Assembly (NCBI GenBank): GCA_024689085.1 | Contig: JAILDT010000099.1 | Coordinates: 1-64,000 of the forward strand | Direction of reading: 5' to 3' | Length of the DNA: 64,000 nt | Origin: Clostridia bacterium | GTDB taxonomy: Bacteria > Bacillota > Clostridia > Peptostreptococcales > Anaerovoracaceae | Shown: positions 37,081 through 46,257 of the stretch, piece after piece | How the letters are laid out: every line of letters begins with the position of its first letter | How positions within the stretch are numbered: position 1 is the first letter of the stretch | Notes under the pieces: generated by a model | Told to the model about the DNA's origin: nothing | Databases searched by the model: none | What the model saw: the letters and a program-made list of their open reading frames with translations, nothing else | Translations under genes and position numbers: made by a program

Positions 37081-38391
37081 TTATTCTTTCGTTGAAGCGT
37101 CATACAGTGCTTCTGCATTGTCCCACTCAGCAATGATTTCAGGAACTACCTTGTACAGGTCGCCTACGATACCGTAGTCAGCAACCTCGAAGATAGGAGC
37201 ATCGGAATCCTTGTTGATTGCAACGATGCAGTCTGAAGTCTGCATTCCTGCCAGGTGCTGGATCGCGCCGGAGATACCGCAAGCGAAGTAGATCTTAGGC
37301 TTTACAGTAGTACCAGTCTGTCCAACCTGGTGTGAGTGATCGATCCAGCCAGCGTCAACTGCCGCACGGGATGAACCTACAACACCGCCGACCTTGTCAG
37401 CGAATTTCTTGATGAGCTCGAATCCTGATGGATCGCCGAGTCCTCTTCCGCCGGAGCAGATGATGTCAGCGTCAGTCAGGGATACCATTTCCTTAGCGGA
37501 CTTAACAACGTCCTTGATCTTGATGTTGATATCGTCCTCGGATACTGTGGTCTTAACGTCGATGATTTCACCTGTTGCGCCTTCAACCGGCTCTCTCTTC
37601 TGCATTACGCCAGGACGAACGGTTGACATCTGAGGTCTTGTTCTCGGGCAGATGATGGTAGCCATCAGGTTACCGCCGAATGCAGGACGAGTCTGCTTGA
37701 TGCCTGTTGATGGGTCGTTAGGATCCAGTGTGGACGTATCGAGAGTTGTATTCTTCTTCGCATACTCGATGTAGCTTGATACCTTAACGTCCAGTCTTGT
37801 GCAGTCAGCAGTCAGACCAGTGTTGCATCTTGCAGCGATTCTCGGAGCGAAGTCACGTCCGATGTGAGTAGCGCCGTAGAGAACGATCTCTGGCTTGTAC
37901 TCGTCGATTGCTTCCTTCAGTGCGAATGTATATCCATCTGTTGTGTAGTGCTGCAGAACAGGGCTTGCAATCTTGTAAACCTTCTCTGCACCATACTTGA
38001 AGCACTCAGCAGCCAGCGGAGCGATATCCTCTTCTGAACCGATGAGAACTGCACATACTTCAGTATCTTCACTGATTTCCTTAGCCAGTCTGCGGCCTTC
38101 GCCGATGAGCTCCAGAGCAACGTTCATGAGCTTGCCGTCTCTCTGCTCTGCGAATACCCAAACGTGCTTGTATTCACCCAGGTCAGCCTGGACTTCTACT
38201 TTCTTTTCTTCGATAGCACCGAACTTACATGAGGTCAGGCACTGGTTACAGAAGTCGCAGCTAGGTCCGATGGCAGCTACTTTTCCAAGCTTATTGCCAT
38301 CATATGGTTCGAAATAAAATGCATCCTTAGGGCAGCTCTTGAAGCACTGTCCGCATCCAATACATTTTTCTTTGATAATGTTAATAGCCAT
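37081..38391 (-). CDS. etfA: Electron transfer flavoprotein subunit alpha with N-terminal 2x[4Fe-4S] ferredoxin domain
   Basis: [16 protein letters not shown] and [16 protein letters not shown], then EtfA; C-term [47 protein letters not shown]. Confidence 0.95.
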   Translation of the reverse strand: MAINIIKEKCIGCGQCFKSCPKDAFYFEPYDGNKLGKVAAIGPSCDFCNQCLTSCKFGAIEEKKVEVQADLGEYKHVWVFAEQRDGKLMNVALELIGEGRRLAKEISEDTEVCAVLIGSEEDIAPLAAECFKYGAEKVYKIASPVLQHYTTDGYTFALKEAIDEYKPEIVLYGATHIGRDFAPRIAARCNTGLTADCTRLDVKVSSYIEYAKKNTTLDTSTLDPNDPSTGIKQTRPAFGGNLMATIICPRTRPQMSTVRPGVMQKREPVEGATGEIIDVKTTVSEDDINIKIKDVVKSAKEMVSLTDADIICSGGRGLGDPSGFELIKKFADKVGGVVGSSRAAVDAGWIDHSHQVGQTGTTVKPKIYFACGISGAIQHLAGMQTSDCIVAINKDSDAPIFEVADYGIVGDLYKVVPEIIAEWDNAEALYDASTKE

Positions 38392-38409
38392 TTAAGTTTC
38401 CTCCTCCTC

Positions 38410-39216
38410 TTAGATAATGTGCTTGCCCTTAAGCTTGATCAGTAAGTTCTTAGCCTGTTCATTCTCGGTGTCGCCTTCGATTTTAACGCCCGGTTCTTTT
38501 GGAGCAGGTGTGAATGATCTGAATACGTTTGTAGGTGATGCTTCCAGACCTACCTTCGTCAGGTCAACTTCGATATCCTTGGCATTCCAGACTTTCATTT
38601 CCTTGTCGCCATAGATGCCGGCAATCGTCATGTATCTTGGAGTGTTCAGCTCTTTGATTGTAGTCAGCAGGCAAGGCAGTGCGACCTCGATGAGTTCATA
38701 TCCGTCTTCCAGCTGTCTCTTAACTGTAACAGTCTTTCTGTCGTCAGCGATCTCAAACTCTTCTACGTATGATACCTGAGGCAGTCCCAGCTTTTCAGCC
38801 AGCTGCGGTCCAACCTGCGCAGTATCTCCGTCGATAGCCTGACGTCCGGTGAAGATCAGATCGTAATCGCCATTGTCCTTGACCCATTTTCTTACTGCAG
38901 CTTCCAGAGTGTTGGAAGTCGCCCATGTATCTGATCCGCCTACTGCTCTGTCAGATACGAGGATGCCTTCATCAGCGCCCTTTGCGATACATTCGAACAG
39001 AAGATCGTTAGCCTGAGGAGGTCCCATTGAGATGACTGTGATGTGTACGTCATCAAACTTGTCTTTTATCTTCAATGCTTCTTCGAGAGCATTGGCATCG
39101 TCGTTGTTCAGGATACTTGGAACGCCGTCTCTGATCAGAGTACCAGTCTTAGGGTTGATCTTGATAACGTTGGTATCAGGAACCTGCTTTGCACATACAA
39201 TAATATTAAATGCCAT
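38410..39216 (-). CDS. etfB: Electron transfer flavoprotein subunit beta
   Basis: IIVCAKQVPDTNVIKINPKTGTLIRDGVPSILNNDDANALEEAL, GRQAIDGDTAQVGPQLAEKLGLPQVSYVEE. Confidence 0.96.
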   Translation of the reverse strand: MAFNIIVCAKQVPDTNVIKINPKTGTLIRDGVPSILNNDDANALEEALKIKDKFDDVHITVISMGPPQANDLLFECIAKGADEGILVSDRAVGGSDTWATSNTLEAAVRKWVKDNGDYDLIFTGRQAIDGDTAQVGPQLAEKLGLPQVSYVEEFEIADDRKTVTVKRQLEDGYELIEVALPCLLTTIKELNTPRYMTIAGIYGDKEMKVWNAKDIEVDLTKVGLEASPTNVFRSFTPAPKEPGVKIEGDTENEQAKNLLIKLKGKHII

Positions 39217-39235
39217 TTGTAATTCCTCCTATTGC

Positions 39236-40378
39236 TTATTTACCAAGAACTGATGCAGCGATGACCATTCTCTGGACTTCTGAAGTACCTTCATAGATCT
39301 CAGTGATCTTAGCGTCTCTCATCATTCTCTCTACCGGATAATCCTTCGTGTAACCATATCCACCGTGGAGCTGTACGCACTTGGTAGTTACATGCATTGC
39401 AGTCTCAGCAGCAAACAGCTTAGCCATTGCAGCAGCAGGTCCGTAAGGCAGGTGCTTGTCCTTCATGTCAGCAGCTCTGTAGACCAGCAGTCTTGCAGCC
39501 TGGATCTGAGTTTCCAGATCAGCTACGACGAACTGGAGCGCCTGGAACTTGGACAGGCTCTTTCCGAACTGCTTTCTTGCCTTCATGTATTCAACGGTAA
39601 CGTCGAGTGCGCCCTGAGCGATTCCCAGTGCCTGTGAAGCGATACCGATACGGCCGCCGTCCAGTGTTGACATCGCTACCTTGAAACCGTCGCCGATTTC
39701 GCCGAGGAGTCTGTCCTTAGGAATCTTGCAGTTCTGGAAGATCAGCTCTGTCGTTGAGGATGCGCAGATACCCATCTTGTCCTCAGTCTTACCGATTGAG
39801 AAACCTTCATCACCCTTCTCTACGATGAATGAGCTGATTCCGTGGTTGCCCTTTGACTTGTCAGTCATGGCCATGACTACGAATACGTCTGCGTAACCGC
39901 CGTTGGTGATGAACACCTTGGCTCCGTCGAGAATCCAGCAGTCACCGCCGTCGACCGCTCTCGTCTGCTGTCCGGATGCGTCTGTACCTGCGTTAGGCTC
40001 AGTCAGTCCGAATGCGCCCAGCTTCTTTCCTGAGAGAAGATCCGGCAGATACTTCTGTCTCTGCTCTTCCGTTCCCCAGTTGAAGATAGGCCAGCAGCAC
40101 AGTGAAGTATGTGCTGAGCAGATAACGCCTGTTGATGCGCACTTCTTGGAGAGCTCTTCAACAGTGATTGCATAGGAGATGTGGTCTCCGCCTGCTCCAC
40201 CATACTCAGTTGGGAATGGAACGCCGAGTAAGCCGTACTGAGCCATTTTCTCTACAGTCTCTTCCGGGAATCTGTGTTCCGCGTCGATGTCAGCTGCGAG
40301 AGGTTCAACTTCGGTTTCGGCAAAATCGCGTACCATTTTTCTTACGAATTCTTGTTCCTTCGTCAGTGAAAAGTTCAT
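39236..40378 (-). CDS. bcd: Butyryl-CoA (short-chain acyl-CoA) dehydrogenase
   Basis: GAFGLTEPNAGTDASGQQTRA, GRIGIASQALGIAQGALD, QLHGGYGYTKDYPVERMMRDAKITEIYEGTSEVQRMVIA; followed by etfB-etfA. Confidence 0.95.
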   Translation of the reverse strand: MNFSLTKEQEFVRKMVRDFAETEVEPLAADIDAEHRFPEETVEKMAQYGLLGVPFPTEYGGAGGDHISYAITVEELSKKCASTGVICSAHTSLCCWPIFNWGTEEQRQKYLPDLLSGKKLGAFGLTEPNAGTDASGQQTRAVDGGDCWILDGAKVFITNGGYADVFVVMAMTDKSKGNHGISSFIVEKGDEGFSIGKTEDKMGICASSTTELIFQNCKIPKDRLLGEIGDGFKVAMSTLDGGRIGIASQALGIAQGALDVTVEYMKARKQFGKSLSKFQALQFVVADLETQIQAARLLVYRAADMKDKHLPYGPAAAMAKLFAAETAMHVTTKCVQLHGGYGYTKDYPVERMMRDAKITEIYEGTSEVQRMVIAASVLGK

Positions 40379-40407
40379 TCTATTGCCTCCTTAAAATATT
40401 ATCATAT

Positions 40408-40425
40408 TTGTTATTTTTATAACAA
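40408..40425. promoter_or_regulatory. Rex-like operator upstream of bcd-etfB-etfA
   Basis: TTGTTATTTTTATAACAA, 12/14 of the defined positions of the Rex consensus TTGTTAANNNNTTAACAA; lies in a perfect 9-bp inverted repeat 40406..40427. Confidence 0.7.
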
Positions 40426-40449
40426 ATCATACCACTATAATTAAATCAC

Positions 40450-40477
40450 AAATCCCCCTCTTTTACAAGGGGGATTT
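40450..40477 (-). terminator. Hairpin downstream of the 112-aa hypothetical gene
   Basis: aaatccccct...agggggattt perfect 10-bp stem; weak T tract. Confidence 0.5.
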
Positions 40478-40516
40478 GCACATTAATTCACGCTTAATAG
40501 GCTACTTTTTTGCTCT

Positions 40517-40855
40517 TTACTTGTATCCGGTGAATTTCTTTTCTTTTGGCGTAGGACGCAGCACTTCCGCAGATGCCGGCTTTGGATTGTAGACTCTGTA
40601 ATCACCGTACTCCTGCCAGTCAGTGACAGGAATCAGACCTGACATGCTGTACCCTGCTCCGTCCGGCGTGCACTTCACTTTGAACAGATAGTTCTCGGTC
40701 CCGAGAATTCTGAGGACATCAACGGTAATCACGCCGCTGTCCGGATCCTTTTCGGAACCAACGATTCTGATCGATTTCAGATGCGTATTGGCCAGGCGCG
40801 TCTTGACGGCCTTCTCCGCGGCTTTGTCTCTGATGTTCTTTTCTTTCTTTGCCAT
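40517..40855 (-). CDS. Hypothetical protein (~112 aa, Lys-rich N-terminus)
   Basis: MAKKEKNIRDKAAEKAVKTRLANTHLKSIRIVG...; ORF trimmed to ATG at 40855 downstream of a good promoter. Confidence 0.65.
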   Translation of the reverse strand: MAKKEKNIRDKAAEKAVKTRLANTHLKSIRIVGSEKDPDSGVITVDVLRILGTENYLFKVKCTPDGAGYSMSGLIPVTDWQEYGDYRVYNPKPASAEVLRPTPKEKKFTGYK

Positions 40856-40880
40856 GAGATCGTACCTCCCGTATCTCTTG

Positions 40881-40924
40881 TATACCCCAACTCTTTTTAT
40901 ACTATATGTAGGGGTATAAGTCAA
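40881..40924 (-). promoter_or_regulatory. Promoter with flanking TATACCCC/GGGGTATA inverted repeat
   Basis: Minus strand TTGACT (40924-40919)-17 nt-TATAAA (40901-40896); perfect 8-bp repeats 40881..40888 and 40911..40918, 30 bp apart. Confidence 0.5.
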
Positions 40925-40934
40925 CTTGAAGTTG

Positions 40935-41918
40935 TCAGTCTCTGTCGCCCAGGATGCTGTCCTCATCCTTGAAGGCTTCCCTCCAGGCATCCTCTTTGCC
41001 GTCGCGCAGGTCGTCGAGATTATACGGCGTTGCCTGATACAGATAGTAGTTCAGCCAGTTGGAGAACAACAAGCTGGCATGCCCTCTCCAGCGGAACATG
41101 ATCTCCTGCTTCGGGTCATCGTTCCGGAAGTAGTTGGCCGGCACAGGGGTATCCAGTCCTTTGTTGATATCTCTGAAGTATTCGTCGGCAAGAGTCGTCT
41201 TGTCATACTCCTGATGCCCGAGCACGAAGATCTGCCTGCCGTTCTCGGTGGAGATGATGTGCGGACCGGCTTCTTCCGATTCTGCCAGAATCCTCAATTC
41301 AGGGTGCTTGAGGATGTCTTCCTTGCGCGTGATCGCGTAACGGGAATGCGGCGCGTAGAACAGCTCATCGAATCCCCTGACCAGCGGATTGTGCGGCCGC
41401 AGCGTGCGGTGCTCAAAAACACCAAACAGTTTCTCGTCCTGCACGATCTTCGGAATCCCGTAATAATAATACATGGCAGCCTGCGCGCCCCAGCAGATGA
41501 ACATATTGCTGTACACATGGGTCTTGGCGAACTCAAAAATCTCACAGAGCTCCGGCCAGTAGTCGGCCTCCTCGAAGTCCAGCGTCTCGATCGGCGACCC
41601 TGTGATGATCATTCCGTCGAAGTACTCCTCCTTGAACTGCTCCAGCGTTGTGTAGAAGGACAGCAGATGCTCCTGAGACGTGTGTCTCGACGTATGCATA
41701 TCCATGCCGACCAGCTGCATCTCGATCTGGAGCGGGCTGTTGGCCAGCACGCGGGCCAGCTGCGTCTCCGTCGCGATCTTCGTCGGCATCAGGTTCACGA
41801 TGATGACCTTCAGCGGACGGATGTCCTGGGACGCCGCTCTGGCGCCTGTCATGGTGAATATATTCTCGTCCTTCAGCGCGCCCGCTGCAGGTAGTTGATC
41901 AGGTATGATTAATGGCAT
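40935..41918 (-). CDS. metA: Homoserine O-acyltransferase (MetA family; probably acetyl-CoA-using)
   Basis: MPLIIPDQLPAAGALKDENIF, IVNLMPTKIATETQLARVLANSPLQIEMQLVGMDMHTSRHT, IITGSPIETLDFEEADYWPEL, WGAQAAMYYYYGI. Confidence 0.95.
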   Translation of the reverse strand: MPLIIPDQLPAAGALKDENIFTMTGARAASQDIRPLKVIIVNLMPTKIATETQLARVLANSPLQIEMQLVGMDMHTSRHTSQEHLLSFYTTLEQFKEEYFDGMIITGSPIETLDFEEADYWPELCEIFEFAKTHVYSNMFICWGAQAAMYYYYGIPKIVQDEKLFGVFEHRTLRPHNPLVRGFDELFYAPHSRYAITRKEDILKHPELRILAESEEAGPHIISTENGRQIFVLGHQEYDKTTLADEYFRDINKGLDTPVPANYFRNDDPKQEIMFRWRGHASLLFSNWLNYYLYQATPYNLDDLRDGKEDAWREAFKDEDSILGDRD

Positions 41919-41939
41919 TGTTTCTCCTAACTTACTCTA

Positions 41940-43244
41940 TTATTTTACTTTGTTCAGCGCCTGATCGAGATCGGCGATGATATCATCAACATTCTCCAGT
42001 CCGACGGAAAGTCTGATGAGACCCGGATCGATACCGGCAGCCCTCTGGGCTTCCTCAGACAGCTGTCTGTGAGTGGTGCTGGCAGGATGAAGTACGCTCG
42101 TATGGATGTCGCCTACGTGAACGACGATACTGCACAATTCCAGTTTCTCCAGGAACTTCTCTCCGGCTTCCCTGCCGCCTTTGACGCCGAAGCTCATCAC
42201 AGCGCTGGCGCCCTTCGGCATATACTTTTTGGCCAGATCATAGTATTTATCGCCCGGCAGTCCCGGATACACGATCCAGTCGACCATCGGGTGGTTCTGC
42301 AGGAACTCGGCCACTGCGACTGCGTTTTTAACGTGACGTTCCATTCTCACATCCAAAGTCTGCAGCCCCTGATGAGTCAGATAGGCGTTCATCGGGGACA
42401 TGGTGCAGCCCAGGTCTCTGACAAGAACAGCCTTCAGCCTGGTGCAGAATGCGGCCTGTCCGAATTTCTCGTAGAAATTCAGTCCATGATAGCTCTCGTC
42501 CGGCGCCGCCATTTCAGGGAACTTCAGTTTCCCGTCATCATCCTTCACCGCCCAGTCGAAGTTGCCGCCTTCAACAACACATCCGCCGATGCTCGTGCCG
42601 TGTCCGTCTGCGAACTTGGTGGTAGAGTGCGTGACAATGTGGGCGCCGTATTCGATCGGCCGGCAGAGGGCCGGCGTGGCCAGCGTATTGTCAACGATAA
42701 GAGGCACTTTCATCTCGTTTGCTGCTTTTGCGAACTTCTCGATGTCCAGCACGCTCAGGGCAGGATTGCCCAGGGTCTCGCCGAACAGCGCCTTGGTGTT
42801 CGGTCTCTGCAATTTCAGAATCTCTTCAAGTTCCATATCCTGATCGAAGAATTCTACGTCGATGCCCAGCCTTCTCAGGGTGACGTTGAACAAGTTATAT
42901 GTGCCGCCGTAGATATTCGTGCCGCTGAGTACGTGGTCTCCCGCCTTGCAGATGTTCAGCAGTGCGATCAGGTTCGCGGACTGACCGGAGGAAGCAGCCA
43001 TACCAGCTGTTCCTGACTCGAGCAGCGCAATCTTCTGTTCCAGATAATCCACTGTAGGGCTGCCCAGTCTGGCGTACATGTGGTTCGGACTGTCCAGATC
43101 GAAAAGCGCCGCAACGTCAGGCGCATTGTAGTATCTGTACGTAGTGCTCTGGATGATCGGCATGTTCTGCGGCGCGCCGCTCTCAGCCCTGTAGGATCCA
43201 TGCACACATTTGGTTTCAAATTGATTGTCTTTCATCTCTTTCAT
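41940..43244 (-). CDS. metY: O-acetylhomoserine aminocarboxypropyltransferase (sulfhydrylase)
   Basis: ETKCVHGSYRAESGAPQNMPIIQSTTYRY, SGQSANLIALLNICKAGDHVLSG, HSTTKFADGHGTSIGGCVVEGG, HPASTTHRQLSEEAQ; ATG at 43244. Confidence 0.94.
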   Translation of the reverse strand: MKEMKDNQFETKCVHGSYRAESGAPQNMPIIQSTTYRYYNAPDVAALFDLDSPNHMYARLGSPTVDYLEQKIALLESGTAGMAASSGQSANLIALLNICKAGDHVLSGTNIYGGTYNLFNVTLRRLGIDVEFFDQDMELEEILKLQRPNTKALFGETLGNPALSVLDIEKFAKAANEMKVPLIVDNTLATPALCRPIEYGAHIVTHSTTKFADGHGTSIGGCVVEGGNFDWAVKDDDGKLKFPEMAAPDESYHGLNFYEKFGQAAFCTRLKAVLVRDLGCTMSPMNAYLTHQGLQTLDVRMERHVKNAVAVAEFLQNHPMVDWIVYPGLPGDKYYDLAKKYMPKGASAVMSFGVKGGREAGEKFLEKLELCSIVVHVGDIHTSVLHPASTTHRQLSEEAQRAAGIDPGLIRLSVGLENVDDIIADLDQALNKVK

Positions 43245-43270
43245 TACCGTTCTCCTGTTTTGTATTCTGA

Positions 43271-43753
43271 TCAGACACCGAGTTTCTTGTCCGCGGCCTG
43301 TTCGTAGTTCACATGCATGAAACTGCCCGTTGAAACAGCGAGACAACTTCCCGTATCCTCGTCATATGCTTTTGCAATTAAGCGGATTACACGGCTCCCC
43401 ACCTGCACCGCTTCCGATTCGACGATGAAGGATTTGCCCCGGAATGGTTTCAGAAAGCTGATGGTCATATCCGAGGTAGATACGCTGCCGTCTGTCAGGG
43501 CGATGGCGTTGATGCCCATGGTCGTATCCATGATAGCGGAGATCACGCCTCCGTGGACCTCGCCGCGGCCGTTATCCTCCCACTTGAATTTCTTATATCT
43601 GACTTTGCATGTCATCTTCTCCGGATCGCAGGATACAAACTGCGGATCGATCATATCATTGAGCATGCCAAAGCCGTAGCCTTTGATCTCACCGATAATA
43701 TCTTTGACCTTCTGTTCAAAATCCGGTCTGCCGACGTTGTTTTTATTTGTCAT
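43271..43753 (-). CDS. PaaI-family hotdog-fold thioesterase
   Basis: GRGEVHGGVISAIMDTTMGINAIAL ... DMTISFLKPFRGKSFIVESEAVQVGSRVI. Confidence 0.88.
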   Translation of the reverse strand: MTNKNNVGRPDFEQKVKDIIGEIKGYGFGMLNDMIDPQFVSCDPEKMTCKVRYKKFKWEDNGRGEVHGGVISAIMDTTMGINAIALTDGSVSTSDMTISFLKPFRGKSFIVESEAVQVGSRVIRLIAKAYDEDTGSCLAVSTGSFMHVNYEQAADKKLGV

Positions 43754-43808
43754 TACTTATGTGACCTCCTGTTTTACGTTACCCGTTATTATACAACAAA
43801 CTGGGGCT

Positions 43809-45500
43809 TCAGTGTGCCATCTTCCACGAAATAATTTCATCTTCTTCGCTTCCCAGTCCGTAGATATGCTCGTCGATGAACATGCATCGTTCGATTCCCT
43901 GCTCTGTCTCGTATTTTTCCATCTCCTCCAGCGCCTGTCCGTTCACTCTGAATTGCAGTACGCCGCCTTCCTCTGTCTCCCAGCTGAAGTACGGGATCGC
44001 GTACCATCCTGCCTCTCTATTGACAGTCAGCGCTTTGTGATTGTACTGCACGTCGCTGGACCAGCCTTTGTACTCTATGCTGTCCAGAACCTTCGGCGAC
44101 TTCGGATCGCTGATATCGAACAGTGCGATCTTGACGCCGTCTTCCACTTCACCGATTTCCTCTTCAGACGTTGCTGTACCGATTCCGATCAGCATATTCT
44201 CTCCTGCCGGCACCAGCAGAGAGGAGAATCCGGTGATTTTCACACTGCCCAGCATTTCCGGTGCCGCAGGATCGCGCAGATCGATAACGAAGAGCGGATC
44301 CGTCTGTTCGTAGGTAATCACATAAGCCGTATCGCCCATAAACCTGACTGCCTTGATCTGTTCGCCCGCAGCGAAGCCCTTGACTTTGCCGACGGTTTTC
44401 AGATTCTCGTCCAGTATGTAGAGGTAATTGACGTCTTTGCCTTTGACGTAGGCTGTCGCCGCGACTCTGAAGTATCCGTCCTTCTCATCCATGGAAAACT
44501 GATCGTTGATCCATCCTCTCACAGAGCCCTGCGCCGCAAAATCAATCTCGCCGCTGCTGATCTCCGCTTTCATGATCCACGTGCGTTCATCCGCGCCCTG
44601 TTCCGTGAAATTGCGGTAGTCCACTTTGTAATCCGGCAGATAAATGGCGCTGCCGCTGCAGTAGATGTTGTCCGAAGAACCAAGGACAGCCTTTGTTTTT
44701 GTCTTCAGCTTTCCTTTTTCGGAGTCCGTCTTCACCGACCCGATGACAGCGTAGGATTTGCTGTACGGCTTCGGGAAGCAGAAGACGTGATCTGCCGGGA
44801 GTTTATCGTAGTTCTCATCCACGCCTGCCAGCGGGACGATTCTCTGCTCCTCGCTGCTCAGGTAGTCATTGGTAATCAGATAGAGATATCCGTCCGTGAT
44901 TCTTGCGGAGACATAGTTTCCGCTCTGCCGGTACTTGCCAATGAGTTCCGGCTTTTCCGGATCCGTAACGTCGTAGACACAGACTGCGGTCACCGTTGTG
45001 TATCCCGGGTCGTAGTATCCGACCTCTTCTTGATACTCGTTTCCCATAATCACCAGTCTGTTGCCTGTCAGAAACAGGTTCTCGGCCGAAAGTCCGAGTT
45101 CCTCTTCGGAAAGCACGGCAGACTCTTCGGTCCTGCCGTCTGTGACTTTGGCGATGATTACATCGTAGCCCAGCCGGGACGTGTAGTAGATGTATTTCCC
45201 GTCGGTCTTGATGATATCCGCCTCATCGACGCCTTCCACCTGGATGTAGGTATCCGAATGCTCCGCATCCTTGACTGCCAGATCCTCCTCGACCACAGGC
45301 TCGCCACCCATCGCGTATACGATCGGATTCTCTTCCTTGATCTCCCCGAGTACCTTCTGAATCTGGCTGTAACTGTTAAATTGTCTGATTCCGTCCGTGT
45401 TCTCCGTCTCATCGCCGCCGTACGTGTAGTAAATGACGATGCCGATCACGATTGCCGCGCAAACTGCGAACGCAGCCCCGGCCGCTGTTCTGATATTCAT
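43809..45500 (-). CDS. Membrane-anchored beta-propeller-domain protein
   Basis: N-terminal TM segment; TYIQVEGVDEADIIKTDGKYIYYTS, VYDVTDPEKPELIGKYRQSGNYVSARITDGYLYLITN, characteristic of secreted C-terminal beta-propeller proteins. Confidence 0.87.
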   Translation of the reverse strand: MNIRTAAGAAFAVCAAIVIGIVIYYTYGGDETENTDGIRQFNSYSQIQKVLGEIKEENPIVYAMGGEPVVEEDLAVKDAEHSDTYIQVEGVDEADIIKTDGKYIYYTSRLGYDVIIAKVTDGRTEESAVLSEEELGLSAENLFLTGNRLVIMGNEYQEEVGYYDPGYTTVTAVCVYDVTDPEKPELIGKYRQSGNYVSARITDGYLYLITNDYLSSEEQRIVPLAGVDENYDKLPADHVFCFPKPYSKSYAVIGSVKTDSEKGKLKTKTKAVLGSSDNIYCSGSAIYLPDYKVDYRNFTEQGADERTWIMKAEISSGEIDFAAQGSVRGWINDQFSMDEKDGYFRVAATAYVKGKDVNYLYILDENLKTVGKVKGFAAGEQIKAVRFMGDTAYVITYEQTDPLFVIDLRDPAAPEMLGSVKITGFSSLLVPAGENMLIGIGTATSEEEIGEVEDGVKIALFDISDPKSPKVLDSIEYKGWSSDVQYNHKALTVNREAGWYAIPYFSWETEEGGVLQFRVNGQALEEMEKYETEQGIERCMFIDEHIYGLGSEEDEIISWKMAH

Positions 45501-45573
45501 GATTTCACTTGTCCTTTCATCTTATTCCGATGATACAGACGACGACAATTGCCGCAGCTCACTTGTTACCTCC

Positions 45574-46257
45574 CTAGAACAGATGCGCCGCAATGATGCA
45601 CCAGATCGGCGGAACGATGAGGGCCGGCAGGAAGTTCACCGTCCTGCAGTCCTTCAGCCCCAGAATGCCGATGCCGGACATGGCGATCAGAAAACCTCCC
45701 ACGATTCCCAGTTCGCACATCATAGTGTCCGTTATGAAATTACCCAGAAGCAGCGTGAGTCCGTAGATGCCTCCCTGCCAGCAGAAGAGGACTGCAGCGG
45801 CAAGGCACATGCCCACGCCGTACGTACTCGCCAGCACCATTGCCGTCACCAGGTCAAGGGTGGCGTTGGTAAACAGAAATGTGTGGTCCTGATAGAGCGC
45901 GCTCTGCACCGGACCCAGAATCGAGAGCGTGCCGATACAGAACAGCAGGCATCCCGTAACGATGCCCTCGCCCAGTTTGCCATCGCTGCCCTTTCTCTTC
46001 GTGACGCTGTCCACTCTGTCCTGCAGTTTCAGCAGGGTCCCGACGGCGCCTCCCAGCGCCAGACTGACGATGAACAGCACCGGGTACTGACTGTGCGGCA
46101 TGTTCTGGACAACCGCATTGATGCCCAGACCGAAGGCAGCAAGACCCATGGCAATAAACAGAGCGTCATTGACCCTGTCACTCATGATCTTTTTGAACAG
46201 ACCGCCGATGAGGCTGCCGACGATGATTGTTCCGACGTTTACAAATGTTCCTATCAT
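45574..46257 (-). CDS. DUF554-family membrane protein
   Basis: MIGTFVNVGTIIVGSLIGGLFKKIMSDRVNDALFIAMGLAAFGLGI... typical N-terminus. Confidence 0.88.
   Translation of the reverse strand: MIGTFVNVGTIIVGSLIGGLFKKIMSDRVNDALFIAMGLAAFGLGINAVVQNMPHSQYPVLFIVSLALGGAVGTLLKLQDRVDSVTKRKGSDGKLGEGIVTGCLLFCIGTLSILGPVQSALYQDHTFLFTNATLDLVTAMVLASTYGVGMCLAAAVLFCWQGGIYGLTLLLGNFITDTMMCELGIVGGFLIAMSGIGILGLKDCRTVNFLPALIVPPIWCIIAAHLF

Noticed and set aside
43753-43809. SAM riboswitch upstream of the thioesterase-metY-metA run
   Set aside because: Intergenic space is too short and shows no S-box-like helices
43683-45533. 616-aa plus-strand ORF
   Set aside because: Antisense to the thioesterase and beta-propeller genes, which have clear family motifs; low-complexity His/Arg/Phe/Val-rich translation typical of antisense reading
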